Below, one piece after another: positions 40,067-49,861 of a stretch of 64,000 bases of DNA. The DNA is from Citrobacter sedlakii NBRC 105722 (GTDB taxonomy: Bacteria > Pseudomonadota > Gammaproteobacteria > Enterobacterales > Enterobacteriaceae), in NCBI RefSeq assembly GCF_000759835.1, contig NZ_BBNB01000001.1:248001-312000 (forward strand). The letters run 5' to 3'. A program made the position numbers and the translations under genes. The stretch's first letter is position 1. Each line of letters starts with the position of its first letter. The notes under the pieces are model-generated. The model worked only from the letters and a program-made list of their open reading frames with translations, ran no database searches and was not told where the DNA came from.

Positions 40067-42702
40067 TGGGAGTCCTCACATTCCTTGCCTTCCGGGCAGT
40101 GTTTCAGGGGCAGCGTTGCGTTCTGTTCAAGCCATGCCTGTAGGTTGTCGCCAAAGCGCAGACTGCGCCAGAGCGCAAATACATTTTCTTCGTGGGTGTA
40201 GTTGAGATTGACCGTCCCCGACTTACCTTCTACGCGACTGTTGCCGGTGATGGCCGCCTGCATGGTCAGTACGCCGAGATTGTCTAAATTGATTTTGGTC
40301 CAGGAATGGGCGATCTCCATGTAACGCAGCCAGTTGATCGCCGCGCCCGCCGCCATATTATCCTTCACCACCGCATCGGCGGTGTCTTTGTCGATGCGCA
40401 GGGTCATTGGACCCGGATTCGTTAACCAGCCGTCTTTAATGATCCATTTTTCATTATTCAGCCACAGTGGGAGCGCGCCGCTGACCGGGCCGGACAGGGC
40501 AAATTGCTTGGGATTCACTGCGCTTATCAGCTCGCTGGACGAAATATTTTCCACACGAATCAACGCCGGGCCATGCTGCGGCATACGCAACTGCTGCATC
40601 CTCACCTTACCGCCCAGCACGTCGACGCTGACGTCGGTGAGTAACAGCGGCTCCTCTTCACGCCAGGGGTACGCGCCCTGCAGATCGGCGCTGAGATTGG
40701 TAGCTGTCACCTGATTGACCACTTCGGCGATCCGCAGCGAAACCGGTCCGCGCGTACCCAGTTGCCACGTACCGTTGCCAAAACGGAATGGCAACACGAA
40801 ATCCACACCGTTGATCTGGTTGTCGGGCATCCATGCGCTGCCGCCTTTGAGCACACCGTGGCCGCCCGCTTCAAACCCTTGTTCCGGCGCGGCAGAGAAC
40901 GCGACCTGGGCGTAGAGCTCGCCTTCGCGCAGAGTCATTTTCCAGTCTGGCGGCACCAAAGGTTGAAACACCGTTAGCGACTGCTGCGGCCACCAGGCCT
41001 GTCCGCGCAGACGAATGCCGTCCCAGCGTCCGTTAACCCGAACCGGCCCAATCGCCCCGGCATGTAAATCGCCTTTGAACTGGAACAACGTCGGATCGCT
41101 ACCGTCAACGCTGAACTTGAGCGTCGACGGCGGCAACACGCTGCCGCCCGAAAAATGGGTTTCGCCAGCGTCGAGCGAGAGCGCGCCGCTAAACCGCGGC
41201 TGTGCTTCATCGCGCACCCACTGAACCGGCTTGTCGAGTATCAGCCGCGGGGAGTCGATCGTCATGGTGCCGTATTGAAGCTGATTAAAGCCAGTGGAGA
41301 GATCGGTCAGGGTGATGACCTTATCGCGCCATTCCCCTTTTCCCGCCACGTCCCAGGCGGCATGCATAGGGGTAAAACGGCCCTTCCCCCAGTAGCGCCA
41401 CTGCCAGCGCCCTGCATCCGGCAGGAAATCGTTCGCCAGACCGTCGAGATGCAGCACAAAGTCACCCATTTGATTTTCATGCGCGCGCAAAATGGCCTGC
41501 AGACGACCGTCCACGCCGCGCTGCGTCACCGTCACCCCTGCCAGCGGCCAGCGAATCTCATCAATGTCCAGCGAGTCGATGACCCGCCCGCGCGAACGCA
41601 GCAGCGCGCCAGGCTCAAAGGCCAGTTGCGGATCGCTCAGGCTTCCGCTCAGTTGGGCGGGTAGCCTGGCGTAAAAAATCAAATCGTCCTGCTTCGCTTC
41701 GCCGGTTAACTGAAGCGGCATCGCGCTATTATCCATGCTGAGTTTGCCTGGGCCAAAGGTCAGCACCGCGTTTCCTTTGCCCGCGTCGCCCTGGGTAAGG
41801 ACATTAAGGCGACCGCTAATCAGCGCCCTTTCTGTCCCCTCCTGCCAGTTATCAACCTTAATGCCCAGACGCCCGCTTAAGGGAAAATCCTCATACGGCC
41901 ACGTCCAGCGGCCGTCGCTGATGGAGAGTTGCTGAGACGTAAGGCTCCACGGCAGGTCGAGCAACGGCTCATGCTGCCCGCGCGCCATCACGATCAGTTG
42001 CCCCGTATTGTCACGCCATTCCAGTTCCGCATCCACCAGCGAAGGCGCCTGCGGCAGAGTCAACGTCGCAACGCTATGACCGCTTGTCGGCAGCCCATCC
42101 GGCACCAGCGGCATCGTGAATTCACCAACCAGTCTGACGGGCGGCTGCCCTTCAAACGCCGTCACGTCCAGTTCACTCACGGACAGCATCTGGCCGCGCA
42201 GTTGCGCCCGAAGGGTGACCTTTTCCCCCTGATAGCGCACTTGTTGAACCGACGGGGTAAGCGAAAGGTTCAGTTTTCCCTGCCATACCTGCCAGGGAGA
42301 AAGCGCCACATTGTCGATAGTGACCCAGGTATTCGGCAACATCGCCTGCCACTCGGCAAGGGTGCGAGGCGCGGCGGGCGACGACTCGCTTTGCGGGAGT
42401 TTAGCCAGGCAGGCGGAATCAAGCTGAAGGGTTTTAATCGTAAGCTGCCAGCGGCTGGGATGGGAAATGTCCGCATGGGTGACGCGCGCCAAAGGACATT
42501 CACCGACTAAATATGTCATCTCAGGAATATGCAAGCCCTGACGCGTCAGGCGTGGGCTTTGCTCAAAGGCTATGCGCGTCCCGAGCGGCAGCCAAATGCC
42601 CGCCAGCGTTGGGACCCACCACCCAAGCGTCATCACCAGCGTCAGCGGTATGAGGATAACCAGCAAAGCGATCGCCAGAACGGCTTTGTATTTACCCTTC
42701 AT
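40063..42702 (-). CDS. ydbH: AsmA-like intermembrane bridge protein YdbH
   Basis: 879 residues, the E. coli length. N-terminal inner-membrane anchor (about 7-30), then a long, repetitive beta-rich periplasmic region of the AsmA-like class (YhdP/TamB/YdbH) that forms a hydrophobic groove for phospholipid transport to the outer membrane. Function from E. coli genetics: redundant with TamB and YhdP. First gene of ydbH-ynbE-ydbL, four-base overlap with ynbE. Confidence 0.95.
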   Translation of the reverse strand: MKGKYKAVLAIALLVILIPLTLVMTLGWWVPTLAGIWLPLGTRIAFEQSPRLTRQGLHIPEMTYLVGECPLARVTHADISHPSRWQLTIKTLQLDSACLAKLPQSESSPAAPRTLAEWQAMLPNTWVTIDNVALSPWQVWQGKLNLSLTPSVQQVRYQGEKVTLRAQLRGQMLSVSELDVTAFEGQPPVRLVGEFTMPLVPDGLPTSGHSVATLTLPQAPSLVDAELEWRDNTGQLIVMARGQHEPLLDLPWSLTSQQLSISDGRWTWPYEDFPLSGRLGIKVDNWQEGTERALISGRLNVLTQGDAGKGNAVLTFGPGKLSMDNSAMPLQLTGEAKQDDLIFYARLPAQLSGSLSDPQLAFEPGALLRSRGRVIDSLDIDEIRWPLAGVTVTQRGVDGRLQAILRAHENQMGDFVLHLDGLANDFLPDAGRWQWRYWGKGRFTPMHAAWDVAGKGEWRDKVITLTDLSTGFNQLQYGTMTIDSPRLILDKPVQWVRDEAQPRFSGALSLDAGETHFSGGSVLPPSTLKFSVDGSDPTLFQFKGDLHAGAIGPVRVNGRWDGIRLRGQAWWPQQSLTVFQPLVPPDWKMTLREGELYAQVAFSAAPEQGFEAGGHGVLKGGSAWMPDNQINGVDFVLPFRFGNGTWQLGTRGPVSLRIAEVVNQVTATNLSADLQGAYPWREEEPLLLTDVSVDVLGGKVRMQQLRMPQHGPALIRVENISSSELISAVNPKQFALSGPVSGALPLWLNNEKWIIKDGWLTNPGPMTLRIDKDTADAVVKDNMAAGAAINWLRYMEIAHSWTKINLDNLGVLTMQAAITGNSRVEGKSGTVNLNYTHEENVFALWRSLRFGDNLQAWLEQNATLPLKHCPEGKECEDSQ

Positions 42703-42899
42703 GGGCAGTTAATATCCTGATTTAGCATTAAATTAAGCCGAATAAGGCCACTATTGTGTCATGTTTGCCGAAACATGCCCAGTTTAAGGATAGATGCTCT
42801 AGAATTATTCATTATATGTATCACTTTCAATACTTTTTTATATTTTGTAAAATAATTTGAATTCAATACGTGTGATTCAACATCACTGGAGAAAGTCTT

Positions 42900-43889
42900 A
42901 TGAAACTCGCCGTATACAGCACTAAACAGTACGACAAGAAGTACCTGCAACAGGTTAACGAGGCTTTTGGCTTTGATCTTGAATTTTTTGACTTTTTGCT
43001 GACGGAAAAGACAGCGAAAACCGCCCATGGCTGCGAGGCCGTCTGTATTTTCGTAAACGATGACGGAAGTCGACCGGTACTTGAAGAGCTGAAGAAACAA
43101 GGCGTTAAGTTCATCGCGCTGCGCTGCGCGGGTTTCAACAACGTCGATCTTGACGCGGCAAAGGAGCTGGGTTTACAGGTCGTGCGCGTGCCGGCCTATT
43201 CGCCGGAAGCCGTCGCTGAGCACGCCGTTGGTATGATGATGACGCTGAACCGTCGCATTCACCGCGCTTATCAGCGCACCCGCGATGCTAACTTCTCGCT
43301 CGAGGGCTTAACCGGTTTCACTATGCACGGTAAAACAGCCGGGATCATTGGTACCGGTAAAATTGGCATTGCCGCTCTGCGCATCCTGAAAGGTTTTGGT
43401 ATGCGACTGCTGGCGTTCGATCCCTACCCGAGCGCTGCTGCGCTTGAGCTGGGGGTGGAATATGTCGATCTCGCCACGTTGTTTGCCGAGTCGGATGTGA
43501 TCTCCCTGCACTGCCCATTAACGCCGGAGAACTATCATCTGCTTAACCACGCGGCCTTTGACCAGATGAAGGATGGCGTGATGGTGATCAATACCAGTCG
43601 TGGAGCGCTGATCGACTCCCAGGCGGCTATTGAAGCGCTGAAAAATCAGAAAATTGGTTCGCTGGGTATGGATGTTTACGAGAACGAACGCGATTTGTTC
43701 TTTGAAGATAAGTCTAATGACGTCATTCAGGATGATGTGTTCCGTCGGCTTTCCGCCTGCCACAACGTCCTGTTTACCGGGCATCAGGCCTTCCTCACGG
43801 CGGAAGCGCTGACCAGCATTTCAGAAACTACGTTGCACAATTTGCAGCAGTTAATGAACGGTGAATCGTGCCCTAACGCCCTGTTTTAA
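42900..43889 (+). CDS. ldhA: D-lactate dehydrogenase LdhA (fermentative)
   Basis: 329 residues, the E. coli length. NAD-dependent 2-hydroxyacid dehydrogenase: VYSTKQYDKKYLQQVNEAFG N-terminus, Rossmann motif GKTAGIIGTGKIGIAALRIL (about residues 144-163), VINTSRGALIDSQA and catalytic His in FTGHQAFLT. Reduces pyruvate to D-lactate. GGAG nine bases before the ATG. Confidence 0.96.
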   Translation: MKLAVYSTKQYDKKYLQQVNEAFGFDLEFFDFLLTEKTAKTAHGCEAVCIFVNDDGSRPVLEELKKQGVKFIALRCAGFNNVDLDAAKELGLQVVRVPAYSPEAVAEHAVGMMMTLNRRIHRAYQRTRDANFSLEGLTGFTMHGKTAGIIGTGKIGIAALRILKGFGMRLLAFDPYPSAAALELGVEYVDLATLFAESDVISLHCPLTPENYHLLNHAAFDQMKDGVMVINTSRGALIDSQAAIEALKNQKIGSLGMDVYENERDLFFEDKSNDVIQDDVFRRLSACHNVLFTGHQAFLTAEALTSISETTLHNLQQLMNGESCPNALF

Positions 43890-43896
43890 CGCTCAT

Positions 43897-43922
43897 CCCT
43901 CCCACGTTTGGGAGGGGTTTTC
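43897..43922 (+). terminator. rho-independent terminator after ldhA
   Basis: CCCTCCCA / TGGGAGGG stem, four-base loop, then GTTTTC, eight bases past the ldhA stop. Confidence 0.85.
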
Positions 43923-43993
43923 AGATTTTCCCCAAAGCCATATTCGGTAAGATCGTTATTCTGTTATTGATTGTTAAGATTCAGAGAGTTGAT

Positions 43994-44416
43994 ATGAAGA
44001 AGGTAGTCGCGCTGGTTGCGCTGAGCCTGCTGATGGCAGGTTGTGTGAGTAATGGAAAAGTGTCTGTCAGCCGCGAGCAGCTACAGCATCATCGCTTCGT
44101 GCTGGAAAGCGTGGACGGAAAACCGATCGCGGCAAGCCAGCAGGCTCCCGAGCTGAGCTTCGGAGAAAAGATGACGATCTCAGGCAAGATGTGTAATCGC
44201 TTCACCGGTCAGGCCACGCTGTCAGATGGCGAGCTGAAAGCCAAAAATCTGGCAATGACGCGGATGATGTGCGCCGACCCGCAACTTAATCAACTGGACG
44301 CCACGCTGAGCGCCATGCTCAGCAAGGGTGCACAGGTAGACCTGACCGCTAACCAGCTTACGCTGGCGACGGCGGAACATACTCTGAGCTATAAACTGGC
44401 CGACTTAATGCAGTAG
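43994..44416 (+). CDS. hslJ: heat-inducible META-domain lipoprotein HslJ
   Basis: 140 residues from the ATG at 43994, the E. coli length. Lipobox LMAGC (Cys17). META domain with two Cys-containing segments (SGKMCNRFTGQATL, MTRMMCADPQLNQLDATL). Heat-inducible envelope protein linked to novobiocin tolerance in E. coli. Its stop is only two bases from the convergent ydbJ stop. Confidence 0.94.
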   Translation: MKKVVALVALSLLMAGCVSNGKVSVSREQLQHHRFVLESVDGKPIAASQQAPELSFGEKMTISGKMCNRFTGQATLSDGELKAKNLAMTRMMCADPQLNQLDATLSAMLSKGAQVDLTANQLTLATAEHTLSYKLADLMQ

Positions 44417-44418
44417 TA

Positions 44419-44691
44419 TCAATAACTACCACAGCTTCCCGCGGCGAGAGATTGTTCGCTACAGCGTTTGCCGTTGGGAAGCGCGCACATACCAATGGCA
44501 GAACCGTCCAGTTGACGGGCGACAGAGAGCGATCCCCCTATCATGGCGCAATTGGCCTCGCCGGAGCTGGTCATCGCCGCTCTTAACCCCGGAGCGACAT
44601 GCGCCGCCGTCGCCTGCTGAACAGGTTCATTGTCACTGCTGCACGCCGACAATAATAACGCGGCACATCCTACCCAAAACGCTGCGCGCAT
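44419..44691 (-). CDS. ydbJ: YdbJ, DUF333 lipoprotein
   Basis: 90 residues from the ATG at 44691. Lipobox LLSAC (Cys17), then a short linker and the DUF333 body with paired cysteines (ANCAMIGGSLSVAR, MCALPNGKRCSEQSLAAGSC). DUF333 proteins of enterics are inhibitor/lysozyme-like envelope proteins without proven function. Convergent with hslJ. Confidence 0.92.
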   Translation of the reverse strand: MRAAFWVGCAALLLSACSSDNEPVQQATAAHVAPGLRAAMTSSGEANCAMIGGSLSVARQLDGSAIGMCALPNGKRCSEQSLAAGSCGSY

Positions 44692-44845
44692 TTCTCTCCC
44701 CTTATCTGCTGAAAGCCAAACGAACCGCACTAATAATAGGCATGCGAAGCTGTCGCGTCGAGAGTCAACGCGCGCATTTATGCGCCGTAGCCGCATTTTA
44801 TCGCGTTATTCGTGCGGTTTTTGATCTCACGCGGCCCCACGAGCC

Positions 44846-45373
44846 TTAAACACTCACCCGACGAGCGGTCACATAGCGCGACTGCCAGTATCGGTTTGAA
44901 AGATGTGACAACGTCACACCTTCCGAACTGGATGCATGAATAAACGCATCATTTCCGATATAAACCCCAACATGATGGACGTTTGGTTTCGTTTCGAAAA
45001 ACACCAAATCACCGACGTTAAGTTCATTCTGATGTATCCGACGACCGATATGACTTTGCTCACGGGCAGTCCGCGGCAAGTGTTTATGAATCGTCGAGGC
45101 AATAATACGACGCGTAAAGGCGGAGCAATCAATGCCACGGCGGCTGTCCCCGCCCCAGCGGTAATGTGTACCCTGCCACTGTGCGAATTCACGCATAATG
45201 CGTTGTTTAAGCTGTTTGTTGTTACGCTGAGCTGACGACCGATTTACGGAATTATCAGCATAAGACAACGTAGAAAAGGTATTGAAGCCCCAGTCTTTGG
45301 CCTGAATTTTAACAAACGCAAAAGACGATGATGAGGTAGATATAAGTAAAGCAAGCAAAAATAAACGAATCAT
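44846..45373 (-). CDS. NlpC/P60 (C40) family cell-wall hydrolase
   Basis: 175 residues. Signal peptide about 1-19 (ending SSFA). The catalytic triad is visible: Cys83 (GIDCSAFTRRI), His134 (VHHVGVYIG) and His146 (AFIHASSSEG). Predicted peptidoglycan endopeptidase, similar in domain size to MepS (Spr) but not lipidated. Codons look more AT-rich than in the neighbours. No named E. coli orthologue is known to me at this position, so it is probably an acquired gene. Confidence 0.88.
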   Translation of the reverse strand: MIRLFLLALLISTSSSSFAFVKIQAKDWGFNTFSTLSYADNSVNRSSAQRNNKQLKQRIMREFAQWQGTHYRWGGDSRRGIDCSAFTRRIIASTIHKHLPRTAREQSHIGRRIHQNELNVGDLVFFETKPNVHHVGVYIGNDAFIHASSSEGVTLSHLSNRYWQSRYVTARRVSV

Positions 45374-45975
45374 AATTTAATCAAAACAAGTAATTACATT
45401 ATCACATCCTGACTTTTTCGCGCACAAAGAAGATTCACGTTATTACGTGTAAATAATATGTTTAAATTGCGTGTATCCGCAACTGGCTGGTTATTATCAC
45501 TGTGCTAACAGCAAAAAATAACAAGGCTTTCCTGCCCAGTTCTGCACCCAGTGTAGAGACAGCAGACCTAAAGCCAAACTTAAATCATCTTATTAAGAAC
45601 AGTCATATCCCAAGAGAACGGCAAGGATAATAATTTTCTTAAGAAATTTCTCAAAGAAAATTACGGTCCAGTTTTGGACCTCACTTAAAAAATAAGATAA
45701 AGCTGTTAAACCCACGTTAATAAACAATCGACTTTTTGATGACAACGTAAAAATATATTGCACACCTTGCCCCCGGAAAAATAAAAACGTGGGCATCATC
45801 GGGGTTAAACAAATATTAAATTTCCGATCTTGTTTCGCGATCTGTGTGTCAATTTGTGCACTCGAAAGCCGCATAACTTCAAGGGAATACAGGAAAGTCC
45901 TATACTGAAAAGATAACTATCGGGACGCCATGCTGTAGAGAGCGTCTTTCAATTTGCGCAATGTAAGGGTGTCAT
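45374..45975. other. 602-bp AT-rich divergent region upstream of nifJ
   Basis: No convincing gene: the one ORF of note (93 codons, minus, 45593-45874) has a weak ribosome-binding site and no family resemblance. The region should carry promoters for the NlpC/P60 gene (minus) and nifJ (plus). E. coli nifJ (ydbK) responds to SoxRS; I could not pick out a soxbox. AAGGGTGTCAT before the nifJ ATG is its ribosome-binding site. Confidence 0.5.
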
Positions 45976-48900
45976 ATGATCACAATTGACGGTAATGGCG
46001 CGGTGGCCTCCGTAGCGTTCCGCACCAGTGAAGTTATCGCCATCTACCCCATAACGCCCAGTTCAACAATGGCTGAACAGGCGGACGCCTGGGCGGGGAA
46101 CGGGCTTAAAAACGTCTGGGGAGATACCCCGCGCGTGGTCGAAATGCAGTCTGAAGGCGGCGCGATCGCTACCGTGCACGGTGCGTTGCAAACCGGGGCT
46201 CTGTCGACCTCCTTTACGTCCTCCCAGGGTCTGCTATTGATGATCCCGACGTTGTATAAACTGGCGGGACAGCTTACTCCGTTCGTACTGCACGTCGCCG
46301 CCCGTACCGTGGCGACACATGCGCTGTCTATTTTCGGCGATCATTCCGACGTAATGGCCGTCCGCCAGACCGGCTGCGCCATGCTGTGCGCGGCCAGCGT
46401 TCAGGAAGCGCAGGACTTCGCGCTGATCGCCCAAATCGCCACATTGAAAAGCCGGGTGCCCTTTATTCACTTTTTTGATGGTTTTCGTACTTCGCATGAA
46501 ATCAACAAAATCGTGCCGCTGGCTGACGATACGCTGCTGAACCTGATGCCACAGGCTGAAATCGACGCCCATCGCGCCAGAGCGCTTAATCCGGAGCATC
46601 CGGTGATTCGCGGCACGTCGGCAAACCCGGATACGTACTTCCAGTCGCGGGAAGCGACAAACCCATGGTACAACGCGGTTTACGACCATGTTGAGCAAGC
46701 GATGAATGATTTTGCCGCGGCGACGGGTCGTCAATATCGCCCCTTTGAATACTACGGTCACCCACAGGCTGAACGCGTGATCATCCTGATGGGGTCGGGT
46801 ATCGGCACCTGCGAAGAGGTGGTCGACGAACTGCTGACGCGCGGTGAAAACGTTGGCGTGCTGAAAGTACGTTTGTTCCGCCCGTTCTCCGCACAACACC
46901 TGCTGCGCGCTCTGCCAGCGTCGGTACGTTCGGTCGCCGTACTCGATCGTACCAAAGAGCCGGGATCCCAGGCAGAGCCGTTGTATCTGGACGTCATGAC
47001 CGCGCTGGCGGAAGCCTTTAACCGCGGCGAGCGTGAGACACTGCCGCGCGTTATCGGCGGACGCTACGGTCTTTCTTCGAAAGAGTTCGGCCCCGACTGC
47101 GTGCTGGCGGTCTTCACTGAACTGAGCAGCACGCAACCAAAATCGCGTTTTACTGTGGGTATTTACGACGATGTGACCAATTTGTCATTGCCGTTACCGG
47201 AAAACACCCTTCCCTCCAGCGCCCGGCTGGAAGCGCTGTTTTACGGACTGGGCAGCGACGGCAGCGTCTCGGCGACCAAAAACAACATCAAGATTATCGG
47301 TAACTCGACCCCCTGGTACGCGCAGGGTTACTTCGTCTACGATTCGAAAAAGGCCGGAGGTTTGACGGTTTCGCATCTTCGCGTCAGCGAACAGCCGATC
47401 CGTTCCGCCTACCTTGTTTCGCAGGCCGACTTTGTTGGCTGTCATCAATTGCAGTTTATCGACAAATACCCGATGGCAGAACGTCTCAAGCCTGGCGGGA
47501 TCTTCCTGCTCAATACCCCCTATAACGCCGATGAGGTCTGGGCGCGTTTGCCACAGGAAGTCCAGGCGGTGTTGAATCAGAAAAAGGCGCGTTTCTACGT
47601 CATTAACGCCGCGAAAATCGCTCGCGAATGCGGTCTGGCCGCACGCATCAACACCGTCATGCAGATGGCCTTTTTCCATCTGACGCGCATTTTGCCTGGC
47701 GACAGCGCGCTGGCTGAACTTCAGGGCGCAATCGCCAAAAGCTACAGCAGCAAAGGACAGGATCTGGTGGAGCGCAACTGGCAGGCGCTGGCGCTGGCCC
47801 GCGAATCGGTTGTTGAAGTGCCGCTACAGTCGGTGAATCCGCAAAGCGCCCACCGTCCACCGGTCGTTTCGGACGCAGCCCCTGATTTTGTCAAAACGGT
47901 CACCGCCGCGATGCTCGCCGGACTCGGTGACGCGCTTCCGGTCTCCGCCTTACCGCCGGACGGTACCTGGCCGATGGGCACCACGCGCTGGGAAAAACGC
48001 AATATAGCCGAAGAAATTCCAATCTGGAAAGAGGAACTGTGCACTCAGTGTAACCATTGTGTCGCCGCCTGCCCGCATTCGGCGATTCGCGCCAAAGTCG
48101 TGTCGCCACAGGAGATGGAGAACGCCCCAGCCACTCTGCATTCGCTGGACGTGAAATCTCGTGATATGCGTGGCCAGAAATATGTGCTGCAGGTCGCTCC
48201 GGAAGATTGCACCGGCTGCAACCTGTGCGTCGAGGTGTGCCCGGCGAAAGATCGCCAGAACCCGGAAATCAAGGCGATTAATATGATGTCCCGCCTTGAG
48301 CATGTGGAAGAAGAAAAAGTGAACTACGACTTTTTCCTCGCTCTGCCAGAAATTGATCGCAGCAAACTTGAACGCATTGATATTCGTACTTCGCAGTTGA
48401 TCACCCCGCTGTTTGAATATTCCGGCGCCTGTTCCGGCTGCGGCGAAACGCCGTATATCAAGTTGCTGACCCAGCTGTACGGCGATCGCATGTTGATTGC
48501 CAACGCCACCGGGTGTTCATCCATTTACGGCGGTAACCTGCCTTCAACGCCGTACACCACCGATGCGAACGGACGGGGGCCGGCATGGGCTAACTCGCTG
48601 TTTGAGGATAACGCCGAATTCGGTCTGGGATTCCGTCTGACGGTCGATCAGCATCGCGTGCGGGTGATGCGCCTGCTGTCGCAGTTTGCCGAACAGATCC
48701 CAACGGCGCTCTACGAGGCATTGCACGCCGAAGCGACACCGGACGTTCGCCGCGAACAGGTTGCCGCCCTGCGCCAGCATCTGCAAGATGTCGACGGTGC
48801 GCGCGAGCTGGTCGCCGATGCCGATGCGCTGGTTGAGAAATCAATCTGGCTTATCGGCGGAGACGGATGGGCTTACGATATTGGCTTCGGCGGTCTCGAT

Positions 48901-49500
48901 CATGTGCTGAGCCTGACCGAAAACGTCAACATTCTGGTGCTGGACACGCAGTGTTATTCCAATACCGGCGGCCAGGCGTCAAAAGCCACGCCGCTTGGGG
49001 CTGTCACAAAATTTGGCGAACACGGCAAGCGCAAGGCGCGTAAAGATCTCGGCGTCAGCATGATGATGTATGGTCACGTTTACGTCGCGCAGATCTCGCT
49101 TGGCGCGCAGCTAAACCAGACGGTGAAAGCCATACAGGAAGCGGAGGCGTATCCAGGACCGTCGCTGATCATTGCCTACAGCCCATGTGAAGAGCACGGC
49201 TACGATCTGGCGCTGAGCCACGACCAGATGCGTCAACTGACGGCGACTGGCTTCTGGCCGCTTTATCGTTTCGATCCGCGTCGCGCGGATGAAGGCAAAG
49301 TGCCGCTGGCGCTTGACTCTCGTCCACCGTCAGATGCGCTGGCGGAAACCCTGCTTAACGAGCAGCGCTTCCGCCGTCTTAATGCGCAGCAGCCCGAGGT
49401 CGCGGAGCAACTATGGAAAGATGCCGCCGCGGACCTGCAAAAACGCTATGACTTCCTGGCGCAACTGGCGGGGAAAGCAGAAAAAGCGAACAGTGAATAA
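45976..49500 (+). CDS. nifJ: pyruvate:ferredoxin (flavodoxin) oxidoreductase
   Basis: 1174 residues (E. coli YdbK 1174). Single-chain PFOR converting pyruvate and CoA to acetyl-CoA, CO2 and reduced ferredoxin/flavodoxin. Domain order: pyrimidine-binding domain (VAFRTSEVIAIYPITPSSTM), domain II/III, the two-cluster ferredoxin domain with CTQCNHCVAACPHS (near 689) and CTGCNLCVEVCPAK (near 745), and the TPP domain with CSGCGETPY (near 818) and the GGDGWAYDIGFGGLDHVL Mg-TPP motif. AAGGG before the start. Monocistronic. Confidence 0.96.
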   Translation: MITIDGNGAVASVAFRTSEVIAIYPITPSSTMAEQADAWAGNGLKNVWGDTPRVVEMQSEGGAIATVHGALQTGALSTSFTSSQGLLLMIPTLYKLAGQLTPFVLHVAARTVATHALSIFGDHSDVMAVRQTGCAMLCAASVQEAQDFALIAQIATLKSRVPFIHFFDGFRTSHEINKIVPLADDTLLNLMPQAEIDAHRARALNPEHPVIRGTSANPDTYFQSREATNPWYNAVYDHVEQAMNDFAAATGRQYRPFEYYGHPQAERVIILMGSGIGTCEEVVDELLTRGENVGVLKVRLFRPFSAQHLLRALPASVRSVAVLDRTKEPGSQAEPLYLDVMTALAEAFNRGERETLPRVIGGRYGLSSKEFGPDCVLAVFTELSSTQPKSRFTVGIYDDVTNLSLPLPENTLPSSARLEALFYGLGSDGSVSATKNNIKIIGNSTPWYAQGYFVYDSKKAGGLTVSHLRVSEQPIRSAYLVSQADFVGCHQLQFIDKYPMAERLKPGGIFLLNTPYNADEVWARLPQEVQAVLNQKKARFYVINAAKIARECGLAARINTVMQMAFFHLTRILPGDSALAELQGAIAKSYSSKGQDLVERNWQALALARESVVEVPLQSVNPQSAHRPPVVSDAAPDFVKTVTAAMLAGLGDALPVSALPPDGTWPMGTTRWEKRNIAEEIPIWKEELCTQCNHCVAACPHSAIRAKVVSPQEMENAPATLHSLDVKSRDMRGQKYVLQVAPEDCTGCNLCVEVCPAKDRQNPEIKAINMMSRLEHVEEEKVNYDFFLALPEIDRSKLERIDIRTSQLITPLFEYSGACSGCGETPYIKLLTQLYGDRMLIANATGCSSIYGGNLPSTPYTTDANGRGPAWANSLFEDNAEFGLGFRLTVDQHRVRVMRLLSQFAEQIPTALYEALHAEATPDVRREQVAALRQHLQDVDGARELVADADALVEKSIWLIGGDGWAYDIGFGGLDHVLSLTENVNILVLDTQCYSNTGGQASKATPLGAVTKFGEHGKRKARKDLGVSMMMYGHVYVAQISLGAQLNQTVKAIQEAEAYPGPSLIIAYSPCEEHGYDLALSHDQMRQLTATGFWPLYRFDPRRADEGKVPLALDSRPPSDALAETLLNEQRFRRLNAQQPEVAEQLWKDAAADLQKRYDFLAQLAGKAEKANSE

Positions 49501-49526
49501 CGGCCTGGCGGGATTCACCTGGAAAT

Positions 49527-49635
49527 AAAAAAAAAGCCCGAACATCGTTCGGGCTTGTCAGTATGTTTGCTGGTAAATCAGTACGTTTCGCAATGGACCA
49601 ACAAAAAGCAGAGTTTGACAATAAAGGCATATAAC
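49527..49635 (-). ncRNA. micC: MicC small regulatory RNA
   Basis: On the minus strand the 5' end reads GTTATATGCCTTTATTGTCA, as in E. coli MicC, which pairs with the ompC leader with Hfq. The body differs in places (loop bases around 49580-49610) and the 3' end is the terminator AAGCCCGAAC / GTTCGGGCTT (49534-49556) followed by a nine-T run. Length 109 nt as in E. coli. Same location, between nifJ and ompN, transcribed opposite to both. The hairpin may also end the nifJ mRNA. Confidence 0.93.
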
Positions 49636-49861
49636 CCGCGCAGAATATCGCATCAAATTTAACTTGTATAATTTTTATTTTATATATTTTTGGTTAATAC
49701 ATTCACGCTAATTATTACTGTTACCATAGAATTATTTAATTAAGGTTTTACTTAAGACGTAACAATTCATACTTATCTCTTTACGGAACTTCTCCTTTAG
49801 CATGCTTTTACTCCCCTTAAGAGGGAGTCACAGGTAAATAATAAACGAAAGGATTATTTCG

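Noticed and set aside
45593-45874. 93-codon minus-strand ORF in the spacer upstream of nifJ
   Set aside because: Weak ribosome-binding site, AT-rich low-information sequence and no recognisable family; probably chance.
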